Source: Callipepla californica brunnescens (taxonomy: Eukaryota > Chordata > Aves > Galliformes > Odontophoridae). From it: 64,000 nt of DNA. The position numbers and the translations under genes are program-made. Under the pieces are notes generated by a model. That model was not told where the DNA came from, ran no database searches, and saw only the letters and a program-made list of their open reading frames with translations. The stretch is taken from assembly GCA_023055505.1 (NCBI GenBank), contig JALIRH010000001.1, forward strand, positions 120,625,723-120,689,722. The letters run 5' to 3'. Position 1 is the first letter of the stretch; each line of letters opens with the position of its first letter. Below are positions 12,501 through 24,500 of the stretch, piece after piece.

Positions 12501-15500
12501 TACCAGGAAGGCTCAACTTTCTTCCCTAAGGCATAAAGAAAGACTTGAATCCCAGACTTTAGAAAGCAGTGGTATAAAATTGTATAATATGTCGCCTGAA
12601 ATTGCAATTTGACAGTGACCTGGCTTTTTGAGACGTTTTTATGGACAAATTAAAATAAATAGGGAAAGTCTAATTAAAAAGAAAAGTAGAAAAGAAGCAG
12701 AAACTGTTCACTGTAGAACAAGAATCCATACAGCATCACGTAAAAGCATTGAAGGAAACAAACAAATGAAAATAAGACAAATGAAAAAGAGAGGCAGTAA
12801 GTAGAAACTTATATTAATTCAGTGGGAAGACAAGGCTCCAGCTCCAAGAAATTTAATTTTGTTCAACTGCAGAAAGCACTCTGAACTGGCAGGCCTAGAC
12901 TGATGAAATAAATCTCTTCTATTAACATGAGAGATAATTTTATGTAAATATATTGGGAGACCTAGCAGAGCTGAGCGTCTTAGCAGTACCACTTAACTTG
13001 TTTGTAGCATAATTGTATTTAGACCAAGGTCTTCTGAAGGAAATGGCTGACTAAATTAGCATTAACCAGGTTCCTGGGGGGCTTGGCGTGTTGTGGGTAG
13101 TCGATCTTGCCTCCAGAAAGGACACGTTGACACTGGAGAAAGCCAGCTGCTTCCCACGCATTGTGTTCACTGCTTTTCCCAAGCGGGGCAAATTTTATCA
13201 CCTAGGGAAGGAGGGGATTTGAGAATCTAATCACGCTTTGGTTTTCTTCCAGTTCCCATCCCTCCTGCCTTTAACTGAATTCAGATTTGCGCGTATTGCT
13301 CCAGCTTCTTTTTATCACTGTGGTTTGGGAAGGACATCCCCTTTGTGGGAACATCTTCCCTTATAGCACGTAAGTAAAGCTGTTGTAGTAGTCCTCTAGA
13401 GGACTGGTGGTGGATGCAGCTGCTTTTCTGAGAAGAGATGTTAGCCTCGTCCAACTTAGCGAGCACACAGATGTGCTGTGAAGCATTGGCTGGGATGGGA
13501 ATCCTGCCTCTTGCTGGAAGGTGGGAGTGCAAATGCATTTGTTAGAGCTGCAGAGTTCTGCGCTTGTCCACACTGTGCTGATTGCAGTTACTGAAGAAAT
13601 AGTTGTCTGTGATATGTAATAGGCCAGATGCTTGCTGATATAAAGCACATCCCCCCATTAACAGAAGCTGAGGATGTAGGCTTATGTGTTTGCAATATTA
13701 TTTAGATGTTTGAAACTGCTTGGATGCTTGGATGTGTTTTATGTAGGACAGCAGGAGAGACACCTGCAGCATTTTGCATTTTTTCCTTTCCTTGCTTTTA
13801 ACTCTTGGGTAGAAGGAACAACAAACTGAAGTGTTCTTTCTGGCTTTGCAAAACTGCTTCTCAACTATTTTAAGACGTTAGGAGTGCCCGTGTGGACTTG
13901 AATCTGCAGTCAGTAAGTCAGAACACTGAGACTCAAAAGGAAAGTTTTGTTTTTCAAGCAGATCTGTAGTGATTCTTTATCTTCGATAAAATATCACAGA
14001 TTCACAGAATCATTTCAATTGGAAAATACCCTTAAGTTCATTGAGTCCAATCATCACCCCCCAGAACTACAATTCCATCACTAAACTACATCCATAAGCA
14101 CGACATCCACACATCTCTTTAAGTACCTCCAGGGATGATGACAATGCCACCTCCCTGGATAAGAAGCTGAGAGGAGGTAGTTCCAAACCCTTCCTCAGGT
14201 CTCTCTAAAAGGGCATGGAAGGGGATGGGGGAGGGCGGAGGGCACCATGAGAATACCTGGGAAGAGAAAGCCAGTTTTCTGCTCTTAGTTCAGGCGTGAG
14301 GTTACACATACCCACTTGTGCAGAATTGCACTATGGTTGCTGATCTGTAGGCTTCCATAGTATTATTCTAAGCGCTGACATTATTCCAGGTGTATTCCAC
14401 GGCATCTCAATCATTTGAGTTATATTTTGTCTGTCTGGTAGGGAGCTTTGCCATACTTGAATATTATTTCCTTTTTTTTATATGTGTGAAGTTGTGTTAG
14501 AGCCTTCCATGAGAGAGGCAATAGAAATATGAGGAATATTATTAACTACAAGCTGGGTCCAAACCTTTTCCTTCATGACTCCTAGTGATGATATATCAGA
14601 GAAAACTCAGTGACAGAAAAAATCAGTTCCATTATCTCATTTTCCTGTGTTCTATTCCAGAATTGTGTAAGAACCAAGTCACATTTCAGATTGCTGGCAC
14701 ATTCTGGTAACGCTTCGAGAATTTCTGTTAATATTTGAGCTCTCCATTTACATCAGTAGGAGTGTTAAGACTCCCTGAAAAATAGTCTGTTTGCTGTGCT
14801 GTGGAAAATGCGACTAACACAGCCTTTACTTAACAGAAATTATATGTTATCCCCTTGCATTATACAATATCAGATTTTTAGATGGACTTGAAGAAAATAA
14901 CTTGATCTTTCAAGTGCTTATGAAATCAACTTTACAAAACATTCGAGATATCATCCTTTGCCTGAATGAAGAAGTAAACTGGCATTTCTCAGCTCAAGTG
15001 GGTAGATAGCAAGTGTAGCTGGGATGATTTACTCTCGCTGAAATCTGGTCCTGCACCTGCAGAAACATTACCTTTCAATCTCAGCTCTCTGCGAGGACAG
15101 CGGTTAGGAAAATCACTCACCGGCTCATGTTAGCACACTGACACCACTATTTGCTATTGTTGCTCAGAAAAAAATAGTTGCCCTCAGCCAAAAATTGGGC
15201 TCAGGCACTCTCATAGACATGTGATGCTTTGTCTTTGTGGGAAGCCCTTCAGGTCACAGCGTGGTAATGACTTAGAGGTCTGGAAGCAAACTTTGGAATG
15301 AGAACATAGAAAAATCTGTCTTGGGCTTTACTGCAGATTTTCTGACTGACCTTGGACAAACGAAATCCACTCTGCTTTATTTCCTGTCTCTGTAAGATAT
15401 CTGTCGTGCAGGATTCATCAATATTTGTAAAGATCCGTGCGATCTTTAGATAAAAGAGCATAGAGTAATTGGAACAGATGTCGCCTATAAAACATTGCAA

Positions 15501-18500
15501 GCTACCAAACTTGGAAAGAAAAAGATGGGAAGGAAAATCCTGTCTTGTTAGACTTCTCAGTTCCTCAAGTGTTTTGTAACCAGCCTATGTGAACCTAGAA
15601 AATGATCTGTCATGTTTTTTCCAACTGGTAACTTAAGGGTCTTTGTGGCATCTGGAAGAAACAAGCCATCGAGTCCATTGTGCTTCTGATTTCTGAGAGC
15701 TTTTGTGCCATAGATGTGTACGTTCATGACTTGCTGTGTTTCTGTTTGCTTTGATTGCAACAAGTTTTGCCCTCAGTTAGGGCAGTAGTCAAGACACAGT
15801 GAAACTTAGTTGGTTAGAGCAAATTCCAGTGTGATATTCTGAGCTCGTAGTTCACGAAGTGTATGCTGTAGCAGTTGTATTTTTCAAGAGAAGGTTAAAA
15901 GTAAACCTCAATTCTGATATCTAGTATTCCTACACAACTGCTGAGAAAATCTTCTGGAGCAGCAGGCCACCATCACGACAGGCTGAATGGCCCTATGCTT
16001 CCCACCCTCAGTAAGTGTATGTGCTGACTACTTGACAAGAATTCCTAGCTACAGAAGTAGAAAAAAATCCCTCATTTACCTGGTGTAGGGAACCTGCTTT
16101 GGCAGGGAGGTTGAACTCTATGATCTCTTGAGGTCCCTTCCAACCCCTATGATTCTATGTTTCTATGATTTGTCAAAAGAATGACTATTTCTTGTCATTT
16201 CTCTCCTCCCTCCAGACACGCATGCGTGATTCGAGGCCAGGTGATGACAGCGGATGGGACCCCTCTGGTTGGAGTCAACATCAGTTTTGTCAACAATCCT
16301 CTTTTTGGGTACACAATCAGCAGACAAGATGGCAGGTAGGATACCTTGATAGGATTTAGAGAATTCAAGCAATAAACTTTGAAGGGCATGTTTACTGTTG
16401 ATGCACTTTCAAGACGTTGATGCACTTCTGTTGTTGCTGGTTGTTCATTATTATTTTTATTATTTATAACTATTAACTTTGTAAGATAGCCTACAATCAT
16501 TAGCCAACAGTTAGGAAATGCACTGCAAATGCATGTAAAAAAAAAAGATGACTCCTGCAGTGCTATTCTTACTAACTGGTGTTAAAATAATTAGGAAGAA
16601 GTCATTAAGATTACAGTTGTGTTACAGGCAAGTGTCTGATATTTGAGCAATCACACTCAACCAAAACAAAAACGTTGCAAATTGGGGAAGTCTTTCATCT
16701 TATCTTTTGACTGTCAGTGCTAATTGGATCCCTTTCTTTTAAGAGTAAAAATGAAACGTAAGGGGTTCCAGCTGCACATGCTCCATGTATTGACTGCTAA
16801 CCACTAACACTTGGGAGAGGATTTATAGATTTTAGCACCCTCCAATCCACCACTTTCATTAAAGGTTTGACTTGGCGAGAGAAGCTTGTAGAACTGTAAT
16901 GAAAGAGAGGAACATGTGCTAGCAACATGTGTTTAATGCTGCCTAGTTCACGCTTGGGGTTTTGCACCTATTCCAACAGTGATGGTGACTAGGTTGTCTT
17001 ATTGATGCTCCACCTTTTGGATGATGGGACAGTGATGACTAGATGGTAAAGAGGAAGTCCTGGAAGACCAGTGGTCTCCTTCAGAAAACTTCTTTAGAAC
17101 TGGTGCATTGCATATAGCTTAGGCACCACTGCAAAAGGGAAAAGATCTCACACATTTATGCCAAGAATATCTCTGTCAAACTCACTGAACATACTTTGCA
17201 TGAGAGTGAGATTGAAACTGCGCTCTGAGCACCAATTTGCTCCAAACAAGCCAGCACCAAATCTGCATGTGTTAGGACACATATATATGCCTGCAAAGTT
17301 TGTGGACAGTCTTTCAGAACCTTTTTCCATCTGCTTGTTTCCTTGCCCTAGAAAACACACAATTACTATGTGCAATATTTCCCTGTGATTGCAAGGGCTT
17401 TGAGGAAGGGACTGTGTCTTTGCTTTGAGAAGGGACGTTGCTTTTAACCACATCTCTAGCCAGCAAACAGAGCAAGAGCACAGAGGTGAACAGTGCTATC
17501 CCAGCAGTCCAGGGAGTCTGAGATCAGGTGGGATTTGTTGTGAAGCCAGGATTTCTGTCAGCAGCTGTGAGTGCAGCCAAGCTCATACAGTGTGACGTCA
17601 GCTCTTCTGAACTCATTTCCTTCACCTTCCCCTCAAATCAGTCTGCTTCTGCAGAAACCTTGTGTGTATAACATCTTAGAGCATAAAAATACCTTCCAAC
17701 ATTGTCAAAGGCACAGGTATTTTCTCTAGTGGGAAGACACAGCAGTGCATCCACGTTCTCCGGAGGCAGTAAATAGGGAGGTCAACAGATCGTTCAGTCT
17801 GGAGAAGACTTATTGGGGATATTATCAATTGATTATAGATATCTAAAGAGTGGGAGTCAAGTGAATGGGGCAATGCCCAGCAGCAGAACAAGGGGCAGTG
17901 AGCACAGAATGAAACACAAGACATTGTAGGTTAACGTGAGGAAAAACTTCTTTCATTTGAGACTGACAGAGACTGGAACAGGCTGCCCTGAGAATCCAGA
18001 ATCTACCTGGACACTTTCCTGCTGTAACCTGCTCCAGGGAACCTGCTTTAGCAGGGGGTTGGCCTTGGTGATCTCCAGAGATCCTTTCCAAACCTATAAT
18101 TGTGTGATTCTATGATTCTGAATCCAATGACTTCCTCAGTAGCCGTGTCTTCTAAAAACTACCTTAAAATCTCCAAGAGCATTCAGACTAAAATTATCAG
18201 GGCAGCAAATGGTGTTAGACATCCTTTATTTCTACTCTTAGCCTTGTTCCCAATTTAGCAGGTAGCATGAGATGTGTCTCTGAGCCTTGCTGGGCCAGCC
18301 AACCAGCCTGTAAAAGGGAGATAACATTTACTTGCCTTCCTTACTGGTTGCTACATCATTTATTAAATGCTATTTCTAAAGCACTTCAAAATCAAATAGA
18401 GAATTATTGCTATTACTGTTTCTATTATGTATTTTGATGGTTTTCGGAGTTCTTTCTAAATAGAGCTCTCTTCTCATCAGCTTTTCCATAGTGCAGTTTT

Positions 18501-21500
18501 CTCATGATTGAGTCACTGTGTTTTAAGAAGTTGATTTTTTTTTAAGCAAAATGTAGTTTCCTCTGACCTACAGTAACAGGCTGCATGCATTGCCAATCCA
18601 TGGCACTGCACAGTCAAATAGGACCATCCTGTCCATCTGTGTACTCATTCTGGTTTGGAGAAAATGGGAGCATGCATACACGCAGTTACTATGTTCCAGA
18701 TATTATGAGATAGCTGCTTAAAACTCACTGGCTTCAGTATTTGTCATGTTTCAGAGAACTGAATTTTTCACCCCTGTGAGTGGTTCATCAAGTCATAGAA
18801 TCATTAAGGTTGGAAAAGATCACAAAGATCATCAAGCCCAACCCCAACCCATCCCACCATGACCATGACCCTCAGTGCCACATCTCCACAGTTCATGAAC
18901 ACCTCCAAGGACGGTGACTCCACCACCTGCCTGAACAGCCTGTGCCAGTGCATCACCACTCCTTCAGAGATTACATTTTTCCTAATATCCAACCTGAACC
19001 TCCCCTGGCACAACTTGGGCCCATTGCCTCTTGGTTTTCATCCCTTTCACTGAGCCCTGAAACTGCTAGCACCAAGTGACATGAGCTGTAACCATGTGTC
19101 ACGTTACTTAGCCTCTTTATCCCTGCTCTTAATAGCTCAATTCTTTGTTAACTTAAAGGCTTACATGTGTTTTTAGTCTTAATTATTGTGACACTAACGT
19201 TTTTCAGATACAAGACATGAAGATAGCAAACCATCTCCAAACTGCTCTATTGTATTCATGATCTCTCTGTAAGGCAAACGTGATTGTTGGAACAAAGTGT
19301 CCACGCAAGCCATACTTTTAAATAGAACCTTAAATTTGATCAAATTCGTAGCTTGTGAAGTCTACAAGTCATCACATGGCTGTTGGCATGGTGTTAATAA
19401 AATGCCAGGAAGGATTTCGGTTGCTTACATCATGATGTCACCACTATCACGTTCAGCAGCTTCGTCAATGGCTCTCATAGAATATCCAAGCACACTGCCT
19501 TCCACAGCAAAGAGATAAGAAAGGGTTACACTTCTCTGTGCTTTTGGGTTGAGATTTTTTTGAGCCTGCTTTGTGGGTAAATAGAGAATTTCAGCCTTTG
19601 GCCTGCCTCTCCAGAGCCTTTTAAGGAAAGTGGAACAATATGAGCATACAATAAGTACGATTTTTTTACAGTGATAAAAAAGACATCAGAGATCAGGAAC
19701 AAAACCAGAATCAAAAGTATCTCATTCCTTCAATCTCAAGGCAGCTTTATTCCTGTTAAATTTAATTTCACTAAGGGAAGCTGGGGTGTGGGTGTTTTCA
19801 GTTTCTATTTTTCTGTTTTGTTTTGGCCACAGCTTTTGTTCAGTTCATTGGGGGAGCTTCAGAGCTGCACCCTGTGACTCTGGGAGGAACAGTTTGTGAG
19901 CAGCAGTTCTGTGTTCTCTGTATCTCTGTACCACAGCTGCTGGAGCTGATATGGAGGTAGAGCTTCACCTTCTCCATCCCATTTCACAGATGCAAGGGAG
20001 GCAAGGCTGTTTCCCCCAACTGGTTACCATCCTTGACCAAGGCTTAGTTTGAGCCAGGAATCACTCACGAAGAGGTGTTTCCAAATAAAAACTCTTCCCA
20101 ACTTGACTATAAACACGGGCATCATTTGTGATGTTTGTTTCTTCCCTCCTGTTGCCTTTTTTAGTGCCCAGATTCATGCAGCAAGAGTTTCGCCTTCGTA
20201 GCTGAAGGGCTTGCCAGATGCTAACTGACTGTTAAAAATGTTCTCATCAAAGCAGAAACGCTGTGTAACTTTGCTGCCAAGGAGCTGCAAGTTGCTCGTT
20301 AGGCTCTACAAGCCAAGCTCCATAGGGCTGGGAAGCGGATGTCCCCACTCGAGTGGTAGAATAAACATGTCTTCAGGTTTCTCAAATGCTTTCCGCTCCC
20401 TCTGATGGACTCAATTTAGCATTCGTTCCTGAATAACTGTGTCTTTTCATATCTGTATTTACTAAATGGCACTGCAGTCTGTTGTCTTTCCGAAAAAATG
20501 GACAACGCACCCTTTGTTACTATGAGGTTTCTGCAGCAGACCCGAAAGCCTCATGATTAATTAAAAATGATAATTTTAGAGACATTTTTCATCTTCTTTC
20601 TCACCTTGTAATTGAAAGGTGCTGGCTCTGGGCTGTCAGACTGCTCACAGACCTGACCCTCATGCATAGAAGAGTGCTTCAGAACACAGCTCTGAAGCAC
20701 ATAAGTGGCTCTGCTGAATCCAAGGAGCCCTCCCCAAGCTTGCAGTTCTGTGTGAGACCGTCAGACACCAGAACCAAGCACCTCAAGTGAGAAGGAGGGA
20801 AGAGAGAACTAGAAAGCCTCCTGTGCCTGAATATATAACTGAGGAAAACAAACAAACAAACAAAGAAGCAAAAGCAAAAGGTCTTCAGGTCATGCTGATA
20901 TCCTTTCCTCTCCCAGTCACACCTCTTGTTTGAGTATATACATAATAGATATATCCTGTGGTGCTCCACTAAATCGCCCTCTGAAAAGGCATGAATTTTA
21001 AATATAGCACAAAGGAAACACAGAATGACTCAGAAACTCCATCCCAACATCTTTACATCAAGAGGAAGAATATTTCCCTTGTTGAGATAACATCCTTTCA
21101 GACAGCTCTGGCAGGCTGTCTGCTCACCCAGCATAACATTCTCCAACATTAACTCAGACAGAAAAGCCACTTAGCTGGGGGTAGCATAGGATGAAGTTGC
21201 AGACTGTAATTGGACCACAGGCAGTGGCTTATCTACCCTGCCCTAAACGATTAAGAGTCAGAAAGGATATGTGTATACGTGCTGAGTACTGGGCACAGGG
21301 ACAGCCTTCTGGTCTCCATTTCTTCCTTGTATCTAGTACAGTGCAGACCATGACTGTGCTCCACATGTTCCCTGGGTTGCATTAGGTATTAGTCAGGTTA
21401 GCAGTGGATGCCAAGGCAATTTATATGCTGGCATGTCAGAGAAACTGCTTTCAAAATAGTTTATTTCATCATGTGAACGGATTCAGTCTGTGACTGTGGC

Positions 21501-24500
21501 TGACAAATACTCCAGGAGAAAAGAAAATGAGTATGTATGGTCAAATAACACTGGAAGACCAGTAACAAAGATAAACATTTGTCTGAAAAAAAAAGAGACA
21601 GGGATGTTTTAATTCACAAGGGAACAACACACAAAGAAGCCAAGTTAGTTCTGCCTCTGCCACTTGCTCTTACCCAACAAAAGCTTCTTCAAGCTGCAGA
21701 TTCTGTATTTGTAAAATGTGAGTGATGGTGTTTCTGTGGCCTGGAAGGATGATTATTTTTCTCCTTCAGGAATGTTTTCTTGCTGCAGGATGTTGCTTAC
21801 ACTTTGCATTCCATCTCTCAAAACAGCTTTGATCTGGTTACCATCGGTGGGATCTCCATTATCCTGCACTTTGAGCGGGCGCCCTTCATCACTCAGGAGC
21901 ACACGCTGTGGTTGCCGTGGGATCGCTTCTTTGTCATGGAGACCATCGTCATGAGACACGAAGAGAATGAGATCCCAAGCTGCGATCTCAGTAACTTTGC
22001 TCGACCCAACCCTGTGGTCTCACCATCTCCACTGACGGCGTTTGCGAGTTCCTGCTCTGAGAAAGGTCCTATTGTTCCTGAAATCCAGGTATGAGCTCTT
22101 GGGAGAACATCATCCAGTTCTATTCTCTGCTTGTCATTGCTTTGGCATTCAAAACTTCAACGCTTATGAACTTCTTTTGCTCCGATGCCTTTTTTCCCAT
22201 TCAAGAACAGATTTAACCCACTGGGCATTACCCACAGGGTTTGAAGACACAGCCATTAGTGTGCAAAGATGCTGAGATGCACAGTCAGCCAGCAAACGGC
22301 CTAGCTCAAGGCCAGTGTACCAAGTTTTATTTCATGCCGTGATACCTGCAATACTTGAGCAACGTGATAGGTGGCTTGTCCTTTATCATCCCCATTTTCC
22401 TTTTTCTAGTGAAGTATAGAATCATAGAATCATAGATATCCTGAGTTGGAAGGGACCCATAATCACCGCTGATTCCAATTCCTGGTTGTATTCTATGATG
22501 TCACATAAAGTAGTTTCAGCAACATGATATGGATTCAGAGTATTTTGCTGAGTGGAAAGTTGGGTTTTGAACTGAATGAGCCAAACAACTGAATGACCTC
22601 TGTAAAAATACTGTGTTGAAATGTACGGCTGAGAAGAAAATGAGTTTTCCTTTCTTGGACGTGTTATTTCCTGGGTCCTAGATGCCAGTATTCGGTGTAT
22701 CCTGGGTATTGCTTCTAGTGACAAACAGTAGCCTGCCAAGGTAGAAATAATAACAAGTGTAGCGACAAATTGTGTGCTTCCTGCTTGACTCCACTGGGGT
22801 TTCGGTAGCGTTAATGAGGAAAGAAGTCACTTCATATCTCCTAATTGTAGGAACACCAGGTACTGAACTAAGTACTGAATAAATGAAGCTAGTCATCTCA
22901 TTACCTTTCCCTCTGGACCAAATCCTGTGAACTTTCTCATGCTTATTTCCAATTAGAGTCTCTGAGTTTGTCCCAGCTTAATTACTAAATAAGTCCCATG
23001 TCTTGCAGTGTCCATCAGATTGCAAATTCTTGGTTTGATTTTCACATCTCCTTTTCTCAATCCGACAAGAACTGCAAAAAAAGCAAGGTTTAATGCCCCT
23101 TCGAAGCAAATATCTGACACAGTGAAAGTACAATCATAACTTCACTCAACCTCACTCATTATTTGGTGGGATACTTGTTAGATTGTGTTAATTATATCTA
23201 TTGAACTAAAACATTCTGAAACTCCTCTTCAATGCGAGTGCATCTGTCTATTGACTGTGAAAGTGGCCAGGAATGTAGATCACAAGCAATGGTTCAATAC
23301 AAATTCCTGACTATAAATATGTAGTGCCACTTGAAACGCCCTGTAAATTTCATGCATTATCTCCAGCTGCCAATCCAGACTGATTCCCCTACGAGTGTCC
23401 TGCATTAAATCTGCTAAACCCTGTGAGTGTCACAGACAACTTGGACATCCTGAGTGGCTCTGGACACCTATAGTTATGGAATCAAATTAAGTGGCATTCA
23501 TTTTGAGATGAAGGCATCTAAATCAGGTGTTCACCTGCAGTCATCTGGATGTGTGCTAGATGTCCACGCCCCCATTAAACCTGACAGAAATTAATCAATA
23601 CAGTCAGCAGAGCATGTGGATCAATTATGCTGACCATCTTGAAAAAAAAATATCTGGTTCTCACTGACAATACTGGTTAGATCTGCATTATGATCAATGC
23701 TTAGATGCTTACTTCATATACATACACGTCATGTGGATTTAAGTGCCTTAAAGTGAAAATGAATCCCACTCCTATGTGACCAGGGCAAGACTATCCTTCT
23801 GAAGAGCCCACCTCTCCCCTCTGCCAATGGGGAGATTTGGAAGGACAGTTTAGAAGATTCTCCTCCCTTTTAGGTTCCTGTGTTTGTGTAAGATGAATCC
23901 CATACAACATAATGAACAATACTTGACCCACATACCAAATGATTTAGCCAAAACTGTTTTCATCCTCAAATATCGGCAGCTGAAGTTAACAAAGTTTGTC
24001 ATATAAGAGAAACTCCTGTTACAGCGGTGTCCTGACTGTACTTCAGTTCATTAATGGTCTACTTTTTTGTTCTTGTTCTGGATATACATAAGATATAAAA
24101 TTACTTAGCTGTAAGTTTCTGCAGCTGCAGTTTATAACACACAGTCCCAGTAGAAAAATGTTAAGTATAATAAAAAAGTGTATTGCTGGAAGGAGCTGAA
24201 GAACAAATGCAGGGCTGGGAAAAGGATTTTGACAAGTTAAAGGGGTGGGCAGGCAAGACTCAAAAATTAAATGCAGTGCTTTCTGCATGGATGCATTCAA
24301 AAGACTAAAGAATGCATTTTTAATGTGTTTGATTCAGATGTCTAAACACAGATTTGGTGTCGTTTAGGGTGCCCTGAAGGGTCTCTTTGTACCTCCAAGT
24401 GTAGCTTCAGAGGGACAGAGATCTCTAAAAGGTCTGTGTAAGATCTGTCATCCCCATGCAGAGGTTTTGGATGTCTCAAAGGCACTACGTGCTTCTGTTA

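Larger units (their letters stand above)
3587..16215 (+). other. TENM4: TENM4 intron between window exons 1 and 2 (12,629 nt)
   Basis: This is the largest complete intron in the window. It contains CR1 fragments near 3773, 5863, 11685, 13990 and 16085, a GTT repeat at 7432-7452 followed by TA/TG repeats, A-rich sequence at 12650-12800 and a G-rich cluster at 14221-14242. Short ORFs occur on both strands but show no protein-family signal. Confidence 0.85.
16336..21826 (+). other. TENM4: TENM4 intron between window exons 2 and 3 (5,491 nt)
   Basis: It holds a long sense CR1 at about 17795-18121, an antisense CR1 at about 18792-19052 and a CAAA-type repeat at 20847-20866. The remainder is AT-rich unique sequence with no coding signal. 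Confidence 0.85.
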
